A stretch of DNA of 26,523 nucleotides, from contig JAFRJF010000239.1 of assembly GCA_017432405.1 (NCBI GenBank), forward strand, positions 1 through 26,523, in the 5' to 3' direction. Below, piece after piece: positions 7,544-14,434 of the stretch. The first letter of the stretch is position 1; the number at the start of each line of letters is the position of its first letter. The DNA comes from Clostridia bacterium (lineage in GTDB: Bacteria; Bacillota_A; Clostridia; Christensenellales; Aristaeellaceae). A model generated the notes under the pieces. The model searched no databases, was not told the DNA's origin, and saw only the letters and a program-made list of their open reading frames with translations. The position numbers and the translations under genes were made by a program.

Positions 7544-9046
7544 CTATTTGGTTTTTTCGGAGACGGTGACCTTGCAGGTGAGCTTCCTGCCGCCGGACAG
7601 TTTGGCGGTGACGGTGCAGCTGCCGGCCTTGCGGGCGATGACCATGCCGTTGTGCGCGGTGGCGACGGCGCTGTTGCTGGAGGACCAGGTCACCGCGCGA
7701 TTGCCGCGATTGAGGACCTTCAGCGACTGGTACCCGCCCACCTTCAGGGAGAGGCTCGTCATGGAGAGCTTCGCCGCGTCCCTGACGGTGACCTTGCACT
7801 TCAGGCGCTTGCCGTTCTGGACCTGGGCGGTGATCGTGCATTTGCCGGCCTTCAGCGCGGTGACGAGGCCGTCCTTCACGCTGGCGACGCCGCTGTTGCC
7901 GGAGGACCAGTAGACCGCTCGCCCACCCTGGCCGCTGACGCTCAGCCTGTGGGTATAGCCGGCCTTCATGGAGAGGCTCGTCCTGGACAGGGCGGCATTG
8001 TCGGTGACGCTGACCGCGCAGGGCAGGGCCGTGCCGTCGCTGAGACGGGCCGTTACCGTGCATTTACCCGGACGGAGGGCGGTGACCAGGCCGCCCCTGA
8101 CGCTGGCGACGCCCATGTCGCTGGAAAACCAGCTGACGGTGCGGCCCGACAGGTTGTCGACGGTCAGCGTCCGGGTGCCGCCCACGCTCAGCGAAAGGGA
8201 TCGCTCGGACAGGCTCGCCTCGGGAAAGGGCACGCTCAGCATCAGATACTGCGGCGTCCAGTCCTCCATCCAGGCCGTGATCTGCGTCGTGCCGCCGCCC
8301 CTGACGCTGACGATGCCGTCCTGGCTGACGGTGGCCACCGAGGTATTGCTGGAGTAGAAGGCGATCACCTTCCTGCCGCTGGTGAAGATCCGCAGGGTAT
8401 CGCCGATGGCCGCTGCCATGCGGGCATCCCTGCCCGGCACCGCGAGGTTGTCCTCCACCCTGAAGCCCTTCCGCCGGGCCCATGTGGCCGCGCCAGAGCC
8501 GACGACGGTGCGGAACACGGGCTTCGCCCCGCTGAAGGCGTTGGACGCGATGTCGATCTTCCCGGCGAGCACATTGACGGTGGCCAGCTTTTTGCAGCCG
8601 GAGAAGGCCTTCGCCCGGATGGCGGCGACGCCCGCGGGGATCGTGACCTCGGTCAGGCGGGTGTTGCCCCTGAAGGCGCTGTTCCCGATGGCGACGACCC
8701 TGTCGGGGATCGTGACGGCCCTGTTGCTCCCGCTGTATTTGACCAGTACGCCGTCGCCGTCGATGGTGAACGGGTCCTCATCCGCATTCGGCCGCGCCGG
8801 CTCGGCATCCTCCGCCGCGTCGGAGGCGTCTGTGGCGGGTTCGGCCAATTCCAGGCCGTCAGGCAGCGCCAGGTCCTCCGGCAGCGCCAACGACGCATCC
8901 CGCCAATCCCCTTCAATTTCCAATTCAACGCTCCCGACCTTCTCCGGGACGTCCAGCCCGTCGCACAGCGCCGCGACGGCGCCAGGCACGATGCAGAGCA
9001 TCAGCGCCGCCAGAAGCAGGGCCAGGATTCGATTCAGCCATTTCAT
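7544..9046 (-). CDS. Secreted BspA-type leucine-rich repeat and Big2 protein
   Basis: Exported 500-residue surface protein. The ATG follows GAGGAGG, and a longer in-frame reading would cross the promoter. Layout: signal peptide (about 1-26); acidic linker rich in Asp, Glu, Leu and Ala ending PNADEDPFTIDGDG (about 27-99); BspA/LRR_5-type repeats (about 100-195; VVAIGNSAFRGNTRLTEVTI, then AAIRAKAFSGCKKLATVNVL); then four bacterial Ig-like Big2 repeats (about 205-273, 276-348, 353-422, 425-495). Repeats 2-4 carry the pair GKCT...CxV, suggesting a disulfide across the last two strands. Such domains usually mediate adhesion or carbohydrate contact; no enzymatic motif is present. There is no sorting signal or membrane anchor, so retention is unexplained. 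It lies just downstream of yraN but has its own promoter. It ends in TAG, like the other Big2 genes here. Confidence 0.88.
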   Translation of the reverse strand: MKWLNRILALLLAALMLCIVPGAVAALCDGLDVPEKVGSVELEIEGDWRDASLALPEDLALPDGLELAEPATDASDAAEDAEPARPNADEDPFTIDGDGVLVKYSGSNRAVTIPDRVVAIGNSAFRGNTRLTEVTIPAGVAAIRAKAFSGCKKLATVNVLAGKIDIASNAFSGAKPVFRTVVGSGAATWARRKGFRVEDNLAVPGRDARMAAAIGDTLRIFTSGRKVIAFYSSNTSVATVSQDGIVSVRGGGTTQITAWMEDWTPQYLMLSVPFPEASLSERSLSLSVGGTRTLTVDNLSGRTVSWFSSDMGVASVRGGLVTALRPGKCTVTARLSDGTALPCAVSVTDNAALSRTSLSMKAGYTHRLSVSGQGGRAVYWSSGNSGVASVKDGLVTALKAGKCTITAQVQNGKRLKCKVTVRDAAKLSMTSLSLKVGGYQSLKVLNRGNRAVTWSSSNSAVATAHNGMVIARKAGSCTVTAKLSGGRKLTCKVTVSEKTK

Positions 9047-9082
9047 AGCGTTTCCTCCTCGGTGGTGGTGTCTCTCATTTGC

Positions 9083-9111
9083 AGTATAGCGAAAAAGAAA
9101 GCGGAACGCAA
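9083..9111 (-). promoter_or_regulatory. Predicted promoter of the BspA/Big2 gene
   Basis: TTGCGT (9106-9111), 17-bp spacer, TATACT (9083-9088). The -35 element lies inside the terminator hairpin of the upstream yraN operon, so one short sequence ends one unit and begins the next. Confidence 0.55.
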
Positions 9112-9120
9112 GCGCGTTCC
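9092..9120 (-). terminator. Rho-independent terminator after yraN
   Basis: Reading on the minus strand, GGAACGC-GCTT-GCGTTCC (9103-9120) is a perfect 7-bp stem with a 4-base loop. It is followed by GCTTTCTTTTT, a moderate U-tract. It sits 10 bp after the yraN stop codon and closes the ribosome-maturation operon. Confidence 0.75.
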
Positions 9121-9129
9121 GCCAAAAAC

Positions 9130-9486
9130 TCAATAAATCGCCGAAGCGTCGAAGGCATTTTCGATGTGCCGGATCTCGCCCGGCAGCACCTCGATCACGT
9201 CGAAGCGCACGGGAGCGTCGGCGAGGCGCTTTTCCTGGAGGTACAGCTGGGCCGTGCGAAGTATGTGGGCCTGCTTCTGCCGGTCCACGGCCTCCGAGGG
9301 CCTGCCGTAGCGCAGCGAAGATCGACGCTTGACCTCCACGAACAGCAGCGTGCGGCCCTGCCTGGCGATGATGTCGATCTCGCCGGTGGGACGCCGATAG
9401 TTCGTCTCCAGGATCCTAGCCCCCTTGCCCATCAAAAAAGCACGGGCCTCGGCCTCGCCCTGGGCGCCGATGCTGCGCCGGTTCAT
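9130..9486 (-). CDS. yraN: YraN/UPF0102 endonuclease-like protein
   Basis: Small 118-residue protein of the UPF0102 family, which has a restriction-endonuclease-like fold resembling Holliday-junction resolvases. Its true role is unsettled. Family marks are visible in order: GEAEARAFLMGKG, the ETNYRRPTGEIDIIAR segment with the core acidic Asp, FVEVKRRSS (the Glu-x-Lys of the nuclease fold) and GRPSEAVDRQKQAHI. The start is the ATG overlapping the rnhB stop (ATGA), with GGGGGAG upstream; a longer reading is rejected because it would extend deep into rnhB. Gene order rnhB-yraN matches many Firmicutes, where the pair follows rplS and ylqF. Confidence 0.93.
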   Translation of the reverse strand: MNRRSIGAQGEAEARAFLMGKGARILETNYRRPTGEIDIIARQGRTLLFVEVKRRSSLRYGRPSEAVDRQKQAHILRTAQLYLQEKRLADAPVRFDVIEVLPGEIRHIENAFDASAIY

Positions 9487-10133
9487 GGATTCTCCCCCAG
9501 TATGCCCCCGATGAAGCTGCGCCGGTGGGCCGGGCACGGGCCGTATTGCTTCAGCGCCGCGATGTGCTCGGCGGTGCCGTAGCCCTTGTTCCGGGCAAAG
9601 CCATACATTGGATACTGGGCGTCCAGCTCAACCATGTAGCAGTCACGGGTGACCTTGGCCACGATGGAAGCCGCCCCGATCATGTAGCTGAGGGCGTCGC
9701 CGTGCACCAGCGAACGGGCCTGACAGGGCAGGCGCAGGCCCTGCACCGCGTCGACGAGCAGTATGTCGCCCCTGAAATCCGCCGCGCAGGTCTCCATGGC
9801 CTTCTTCGTGGCGTTCAGTATGTTGACCGCGTCGATCTCCTCCGGCCAGATGAAGCACGTCCGGGCGTAGTCCGCCGCTTCCGTCAACAGCGGATAAAGG
9901 GCCTCCCGGCGCTTTTCCGACAGCTTTTTGGAGTCGTCAACGCCCATGACCAGCCTGTCCTGCGGTATGGACACGCAGGCGGTCACCACCGGCCCGGCCA
10001 GCGGCCCCCGCCCCACCTCGTCGATGCCGGCGATCACATGGCCGTCCGCCCACAGGCCGCGCTCGATCTCCGTCAGCCGATGCAGCTTCTCCGCCGGGGT
10101 CTCCCGCCTGCGGCGGGGCTTTTCGCTCTGCAT
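9483..10133 (-). CDS. rnhB: Ribonuclease HII
   Basis: Cleaves RNA in RNA/DNA hybrids and removes misincorporated ribonucleotides, in the cytoplasm. Signature GIDEVGRGPLAGPVV supplies the first two acidic metal ligands (Asp-Glu, about residues 38-39). VDDSKKLSEKRRE and ILLVDA carry later active-site parts, and KVTRDCYM is also typical. The length is 216 residues. Two starts are possible: GTG at 10142 and ATG at 10133. The ATG is preferred because GAGAGGG lies about 10 bases before it but only one base from the GTG. It overlaps yraN by four bases and follows rbgA directly, so it sits within a tightly packed operon. Confidence 0.96.
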   Translation of the reverse strand: MQSEKPRRRRETPAEKLHRLTEIERGLWADGHVIAGIDEVGRGPLAGPVVTACVSIPQDRLVMGVDDSKKLSEKRREALYPLLTEAADYARTCFIWPEEIDAVNILNATKKAMETCAADFRGDILLVDAVQGLRLPCQARSLVHGDALSYMIGAASIVAKVTRDCYMVELDAQYPMYGFARNKGYGTAEHIAALKQYGPCPAHRRSFIGGILGENP

Positions 10134-10138
10134 GGTCG

Positions 10139-10987
10139 TCACGCCCTCTCAATCGTGATTTTGCCGATCTTGCCGGCCCGGAACTCGTCCAGCACCAGCG
10201 CGGCGGCCCTTGCGGTGTCATACCTGCCCCCGGACAGCAGCCAGCCGCGGCCCCTGCAGGCGCCCTCCAGCAACTCGTGGGGGGCTGCGCCGCAGCCCTC
10301 GGGCAGCTTGTAGCGGGCGGCGAGGGCGGCGGGGGCGATGTCGTTCAGCAGCGCCATCAGGCCGCCGGCCAGGTCCTCGGTGTCCATGATCTCGTCCCGG
10401 ATGGAGCCCAGGTAAGCCAGCAGCCGCGCGCCCTCCTGGTCGTCCATGCGGGGCGGCAGCATACCGGGGGTGTCCAGGATCTCCAGGAACGGCCCGATCT
10501 TCACCCACTGGTTGGCCCGGGTGACGCCGGGGCGGTCGCCGGCCTTGACGATGGCCGAGCCGTGCAGCCGGTTGATGAAGGTGGACTTGCCCACGTTGGG
10601 GATGCCGATGACCATGAAGCGGATCGTCTTGCGCACGCCCCGGGCGGCATAGCGCTCGAGAGCAGGCTTTGACGCGGCCTCGATGTGACCCAGGACGTCC
10701 TTCACCTTGCCGCCGTTGGAATTGAAGCGCAGGGCCGTAAGCCCCTCCCGGCGAAAGCGCTCCAGCCAGCGGGCGGTCTGGTTGTCGTCGGCCAGGTCGG
10801 CCTTGTTCAGCACCAGTATGCGCGTCTTGCCCCGGGTCAGCCTGCCCAGGTCGGGATTGCGGGTGGCCTGCGGCGCGCGGGCGTCGCAGAGCTCGATCAC
10901 CGCGTCCACCGCCCGAAGCTGGTCCTGCAAGAGCCGCCGGGATTTCGCCATGTGGCCGGGATACCAGTTGATGCGATCGTTGGGCAT
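10139..10987 (-). CDS. rbgA: Ribosome biogenesis GTPase RbgA (YlqF)
   Basis: Circularly permuted GTPase needed for late assembly of the 50S subunit in Bacillus. At 282 residues it has the standard length. N-terminal INWYPGHMAKSRRLL is the family hallmark. G4 (LNKADL, about residue 60) precedes the P-loop GIPNVGKSTFINRL (about 128-141) and G3 DTPGMLPP (about 172-179), which confirms the permutation. The start is the ATG behind AAAGGAAA; a longer open frame would cross the terminator-like hairpin and part of rplS and is discarded. It is next to rplS, encoding ribosomal protein L19, an arrangement common in Firmicutes that fits a role in large-subunit maturation. Confidence 0.97.
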   Translation of the reverse strand: MPNDRINWYPGHMAKSRRLLQDQLRAVDAVIELCDARAPQATRNPDLGRLTRGKTRILVLNKADLADDNQTARWLERFRREGLTALRFNSNGGKVKDVLGHIEAASKPALERYAARGVRKTIRFMVIGIPNVGKSTFINRLHGSAIVKAGDRPGVTRANQWVKIGPFLEILDTPGMLPPRMDDQEGARLLAYLGSIRDEIMDTEDLAGGLMALLNDIAPAALAARYKLPEGCGAAPHELLEGACRGRGWLLSGGRYDTARAAALVLDEFRAGKIGKITIERA

Positions 10988-11006
10988 GATTCGTTTCCTT
11001 TCTAAG

Positions 11007-11036
11007 AAAAAACGGGAACCGCCATAGCGATTCCCG
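11007..11036 (-). terminator. Terminator or attenuator between rplS and rbgA
   Basis: On the minus strand CGGGAATCGC-TATG-GCGGTTCCCG (11013-11036) forms a stem with one mismatch, followed by TTTTTT. It lies 15 bp after rplS and directly upstream of the rbgA ribosome binding site. This would let rplS be made in excess of the enzymes behind it. Confidence 0.75.
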
Positions 11037-11051
11037 AGTGTGGCCAGGAAA

Positions 11052-11396
11052 TCAGGTCCTCTCCTTGACCTTGGCCGCCTTGCCGCTGCGCTGACGCAGA
11101 TAGTACAGCTTCGCGCGACGAACCTTACCGCGACGGACGACCTTGATGCTGTCCACGCGGGGGCTGTGCAGCGGGAACGTGCGCTCGACGCCGACGCCGT
11201 AGGAAGTGCGGCGCACGGTGAATGTCTCGCGGACAGAGCCATTGCGACGGGCGATGACCACGCCTTCAAAGGCCTGCAAACGTTCGCGGGAGCCTTCGAC
11301 AACCTTCACCTGAACGCGAACGGTATCGCCGACCGCGAACTGGGGGATGTCCTTCTTGAGCTGGGCGCTCTCGATGGAACGGATGATCTCATTCAT
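11052..11396 (-). CDS. rplS: 50S ribosomal protein L19
   Basis: 114-residue component of the large subunit, located at the 30S-50S interface. The full family pattern is present: [55 protein letters not shown] and [26 protein letters not shown]. The ATG follows AAAGGAGGAA. Unusually, the gene is not directly behind trmD as in most Firmicutes: a secreted Big2 gene lies between them, and rplS has its own strong promoter. A terminator-like hairpin separates it from rbgA. Confidence 0.98.
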   Translation of the reverse strand: MNEIIRSIESAQLKKDIPQFAVGDTVRVQVKVVEGSRERLQAFEGVVIARRNGSVRETFTVRRTSYGVGVERTFPLHSPRVDSIKVVRRGKVRRAKLYYLRQRSGKAAKVKERT

Positions 11397-11420
11397 GGGA
11401 TGTTCCTCCTTTCCTCACCA

Positions 11421-11456
11421 GGACGTTCATGACCAGCCTGTGGCAGCGGACCGTCC
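11421..11456 (-). promoter_or_regulatory. Possible L19 leader structure
   Basis: In the 5' leader of rplS, GGACG and CGTCC pair around an inner CCA...TGG element. Firmicutes are known to have autoregulatory L19 mRNA leaders. The position fits, but I could not match the consensus by eye, so this is only a candidate. Confidence 0.35.
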
Positions 11457-11471
11457 GAATTCAACCTGCAT

Positions 11472-11500
11472 ATTATAGCACGCAGTGTGGAAAGGGGCAA
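11472..11500 (-). promoter_or_regulatory. Promoter of rplS
   Basis: TTGCCC (11495-11500), 17-bp spacer, consensus TATAAT (11472-11477), directly behind the Big2 gene. It gives rplS independent transcription despite the inserted gene. Confidence 0.75.
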
Positions 11501-11537
11501 GGAAGAGTGTGTTAAACTTCCGATTTCGGTGCTGCGC

Positions 11538-12506
11538 CTATTCAACGATGACCCTGCAGCTGTACGTCTGGCCGCCCTTCAGCCTGGCCGTGACGGTGCA
11601 TTCGCCCTTCTTCCGGGCAATGATGAGGCAAATCGAGCCCTTTGCCTTGATCCTGACGACGCTGGGGTCGCTGCAGGACCAGGAAACCTTGCGTAAGATG
11701 CGATCCTTGAGCCTCACAGTCGTCAGTTTACGCAGCTTCAGCCTGACATTGTTGGTGGTCAGCCCTTCACTGCCTTTGACCTCAACACTGCATCTCAAAA
11801 ACCCGCCGTTGCTGATCCCGGCGGAAATGACGCACGTGCCCTCGCCCACGGCGGTGACCATGCCGTTGTCGACCGTGGCGACCTCGGGGTTGCTGGAGGA
11901 CCAGGATCTGACACTGCGTTTGCCGAGGTTGCTGACATTCAACTGGAAGGTTTCGTTGATGCGCAGCGTCTTTTCGGTCTCCGAGAGCACGGGGCCGCCG
12001 ACGACGGTGACGTCATATTTCCACACCCTCGGCTGACCACCTCCCCAGCGGCGGACGGCTGTCACGGTGATGACGCACTTGCCTGCGGTAACAGCGGTGA
12101 TGATGCCGCCGGAACTTATCCTGGCGACATTCGGGTCGCTGGAGGTATCCGTGATGATATGGCTATAATACGTTCGTACATGATTATGGACCTTTCTCTG
12201 GTCCCCGACTTCCATCGTAAAGGATTCGTGGTGTACCGTGGATGTCTCCTCATCGGCATTGCTGACGACGGTGGCAGCTTCAGGCGCTTCTTCGACCAGG
12301 GAGAGGTCATCGGACATCTCGAACGCTTCCGGGGAGATGTCCAGATCCGGGACGCCGATGTCCAGGTCAAGGCCGTCGATGTCCTGCGGGACTTCGATGT
12401 CCTGAGACACAACGAGATTCACATCACCTTCCGCATAAGCGGTCATCGCGCCGATAAGCAACAGCGCAGCCAGCAACATGGCCAGTACACGGTCGTAATT
12501 CTTCAT
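11538..12506 (-). CDS. Secreted Big2 repeat protein inserted between trmD and rplS
   Basis: Exported 322-residue protein of unknown function. The ATG follows GGGAGGAA. Signal peptide about 1-25 (LLAALLLIGAMTAYA). Residues 26-95 are an acidic, Asp/Leu-rich segment with short near-repeats (VPQDIDGLDLDIGVPDLDI) ending SNADEETSTVHHESFTMEVGD. Three Ig-like repeats follow: about 97-168 (SDPNVARISSGGIITAV), 173-244 (SSSNPEVATVDNGMVTAV) and 250-322 (SCSDPSVVRIKAKG), each with the Big2 'x-V-A-x-V-x-x-G-x-V-x-A' core. Repeats 2 and 3 have the paired-Cys pattern. The plan closely resembles the 500- and 595-residue proteins nearby, so they are likely paralogues. No anchor or catalytic motif is visible. 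It interrupts an otherwise conserved translation operon. The stop is TAG. Confidence 0.85.
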   Translation of the reverse strand: MKNYDRVLAMLLAALLLIGAMTAYAEGDVNLVVSQDIEVPQDIDGLDLDIGVPDLDISPEAFEMSDDLSLVEEAPEAATVVSNADEETSTVHHESFTMEVGDQRKVHNHVRTYYSHIITDTSSDPNVARISSGGIITAVTAGKCVITVTAVRRWGGGQPRVWKYDVTVVGGPVLSETEKTLRINETFQLNVSNLGKRSVRSWSSSNPEVATVDNGMVTAVGEGTCVISAGISNGGFLRCSVEVKGSEGLTTNNVRLKLRKLTTVRLKDRILRKVSWSCSDPSVVRIKAKGSICLIIARKKGECTVTARLKGGQTYSCRVIVE

Positions 12507-12538
12507 ACGCGTTCCTCCCATCGTTTGCTTGTATATCC

Positions 12539-12567
12539 ATTGTATTCTTTTTGGGTCAAAAATGCAA
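12539..12567 (-). promoter_or_regulatory. Predicted promoter of the inserted Big2 gene
   Basis: TTGCAT (12562-12567), 17-bp spacer, TACAAT (12539-12544), beginning 16 bp after the trmD stop. No terminator separates it from trmD, so read-through is also possible. The same TTGCAT -35 box is used by rimM. Confidence 0.6.
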
Positions 12568-12582
12568 GCAAAAAGAAAATTA

Positions 12583-13755
12583 TTATTTGGGCAGAACAGC
12601 GGCAGCCTGTCCCGCCTCACAATAATAGGGCCCCCTGGCAGGACTTCCCGTCTGCATCCACACGTGCGTCAACGTCTCATCCGCGAGGATGGCACACCCG
12701 AAAGCGGCAAGGACATCCGGTGAAATACCCTGTACCCGGTAAAGCAGAGCGTCATCCGGCAGGCAGAGCAGACAGCGCTGTATGCCGCAGGCCTGCCACC
12801 GTTCCCATGCCGCGTCGCCCCCGACAAAATCGGGAATAAACCCCATGGCAAACGCCTGCCACAGGAAGCCCTTGTGCCGCCGTCCGGAGAAGCACTGCTT
12901 CTTCGCGGCCTTGCGGCTGGCCTCGGGCACGAAGACACCGAGCCACTGCTTGGGCCACTGTTCGGCCGCCTTCAGCGGGAGGCGCTCAAAGGCGATGTCG
13001 TGGGCCGCGAGCAGCGCCTCCACCTCCCCCGCCCGCTTGAGCCGCGCCAGCATGGCCCGGTCATTCTCATCCAGCGGCGCGCTGTCCAGCAATTCGGGCC
13101 GTCTTTGGAGCGTCAGCGAAAGCGACTGCTCCCGCCGCCAGGCGGTGATGTCGGCGTGGTTGCCGCCCAGAAGCACCCCGGGCACCTTCTCGCCCCGAAA
13201 GTCGGCGGGGCGGGTGTACTGGGGGTATTCCAGCAGCCCCGTGGTGAAGCTCTCGTCTTCGCTGGATTCGTCGGAGCCCAGCACCCCGGGCACCAGCCGG
13301 GCCACCGCGTCGATCACCACCAGCGCTCCCAGCTCGCCGCCGGTGAGCACGTAGTCGCCGATGGACAGCTCCTCGTCGATCACCGCGTCCAGTGCCCGCT
13401 GGTCCACGCCCTCGTAGTGGCCGCAGAGCAGGGCCAGCTCTTCCTCCCCCGCCAATTCCTCGACGACGCGCTGGTTCAGCGTGCGCCCCCGGGGAGACAG
13501 GTAGATGCGCCTTCCGTGAAAATCCTTCGGCAGGTTGGCCGCGAAGGCGTCCACGATGGGCTGGGCAGCCATCACCATGCCCGCGCCGCCGCCGAAGGGA
13601 TAGTCGTCGGTGTTGCGGTGCTTTTCCTTCGAGTATTCGCGGATGTCGATCAGCTCCACATGCAAAAGCCCCGCTGAAATCGCCCGCCCCAATATGGACT
13701 GGGCCAGCATGGGCCGCAGCATGTCGGGAAAGAGCGTAAAGACCTTAATCCTCAT
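12583..13755 (-). CDS. trmD: tRNA (guanine-37-N1)-methyltransferase TrmD with C-terminal DUF4275-like domain
   Basis: Methylates G37 of tRNAs with S-adenosylmethionine, preventing +1 frameshifts. Residues 1-250 are a complete SPOUT enzyme: RIKVFTLFPDML, DDYPFGGGAGMV, IYLSPRGRTLNQ, LCGHYEGVDQR, the knot SIGDYVLTGGELGALVVIDA and GLLEYPQYTRP. TrmD normally ends near residue 240-250, but this protein has 390. The extra part (about 266-382) has WPKQWLGVF, GFLWQAFAMG, a middle WERWQACGIQRCLL and a terminal THVWMQTGSPARGPYYC. From memory this order (W...F, FLW..F, then THxxx..GPYF) matches DUF4275, a small stand-alone Firmicutes domain of unknown function. The start is the ATG overlapping rimM by 11 bp, giving the canonical MRIKVFTLFP N-terminus. 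TrmD identity is certain; the added domain is a probable match. Confidence 0.95.
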   Translation of the reverse strand: MRIKVFTLFPDMLRPMLAQSILGRAISAGLLHVELIDIREYSKEKHRNTDDYPFGGGAGMVMAAQPIVDAFAANLPKDFHGRRIYLSPRGRTLNQRVVEELAGEEELALLCGHYEGVDQRALDAVIDEELSIGDYVLTGGELGALVVIDAVARLVPGVLGSDESSEDESFTTGLLEYPQYTRPADFRGEKVPGVLLGGNHADITAWRREQSLSLTLQRRPELLDSAPLDENDRAMLARLKRAGEVEALLAAHDIAFERLPLKAAEQWPKQWLGVFVPEASRKAAKKQCFSGRRHKGFLWQAFAMGFIPDFVGGDAAWERWQACGIQRCLLCLPDDALLYRVQGISPDVLAAFGCAILADETLTHVWMQTGSPARGPYYCEAGQAAAVLPK

Positions 13756-14272
13756 CGAACACCGCCACCTCATTGAGCCGCCTGCCGTCCAGGCGCATCT
13801 GACCCGTCTGGAGGTCCACGGCCAGCACCACGCTCTTCAGCGCCGGCACCAGCACCTCGCCCAGCGGCCCGTTGAACACGTACACGTCGTTGCCGCCGGG
13901 CTGCATGACCTCGGTGAGCCTGCCCAGGTCCCGCCCGTCGTCCACCACGCCGCGCAGGCCGTACAGGTCGGTCAGGAAGTTGCTGTCCCCGTCCAGCTCG
14001 ACGGCGTGGGCCCGGTCGATGTACAGCAGCGTGCCCCGAAGCTTCTCGGCCATGTCCCGGTCGGTGACGCCCGCCACGTTCATGAACACCGCGTCCACAC
14101 CCAGGCGGTTCACGGTGATTTTCAGCGGCTCGTAGCCGCCGTCCTTTTCGATATATACGGTTTCAAGCCCCTCGAAGCGCTCCGGGTCGCAGGTGCAGGG
14201 CCGCACCTTGACCTCCCCCCGCACCCCCTGGGGCTTGGTGATCTCGCCGATCATAAGGTATTGTGAAAGCAT
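13745..14272 (-). CDS. rimM: Ribosome maturation factor RimM
   Basis: Binds S19 and assists maturation of the 30S head. It has 175 residues. The N-terminal RimM barrel contains MIGEITKPQGVRGEVKVRP and GVTDRDMAEKLRGTLLYIDR. The C-terminal PRC-barrel domain contains NFLTDLYGLRGVVDDGRDLGRL and VLVPALKSVVLAVDLQTGQM. The ATG follows GGAGGG. It precedes and overlaps trmD, the usual order. rpsP and the KH-domain gene that normally stand upstream are absent; rimM has its own promoter and leads the operon. Confidence 0.96.
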   Translation of the reverse strand: MLSQYLMIGEITKPQGVRGEVKVRPCTCDPERFEGLETVYIEKDGGYEPLKITVNRLGVDAVFMNVAGVTDRDMAEKLRGTLLYIDRAHAVELDGDSNFLTDLYGLRGVVDDGRDLGRLTEVMQPGGNDVYVFNGPLGEVLVPALKSVVLAVDLQTGQMRLDGRRLNEVAVFDED

Positions 14273-14303
14273 GGGTACCCTCCGTCTCGTATGGAATACC
14301 ATT

Positions 14304-14332
14304 ATTATAACGGTTCGTATGCGTAAATGCAA
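14304..14332 (-). promoter_or_regulatory. Promoter of the rimM-trmD operon
   Basis: TTGCAT (14327-14332), 17-bp spacer, consensus TATAAT (14304-14309). Its -35 box is only 11 bp from the -35 box of the opposing Big2-hydrolase promoter, so the two polymerases would compete for overlapping sites. Confidence 0.75.
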
Positions 14333-14343
14333 ATGAATTTCGA

Positions 14344-14373
14344 TTGACAGGATACAGGGCGTTCTGCTATCAT
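14344..14373 (+). promoter_or_regulatory. Promoter of the Big2-metallohydrolase gene
   Basis: Consensus TTGACA (14344-14349), 18-bp spacer, TATCAT (14368-14373), about 60 bp before the start codon and back-to-back with the rimM promoter. Confidence 0.65.
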
Positions 14374-14434
14374 CATGGATGCTGGAAGGTGGCATTTCAA
14401 CGAATGACTTACGATATAGAGGGAGGCTTTGGTC

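Noticed and set aside
7541..9136. 531-codon plus-strand frame opposite the BspA/Big2 gene
   Set aside because: Shadow of the repeat gene; the repeat pattern makes sense only on the minus strand.
11538..12506. Insertion by a mobile element between trmD and rplS
   Set aside because: No transposase, terminal inverted repeats or target duplications were seen flanking the Big2 gene.
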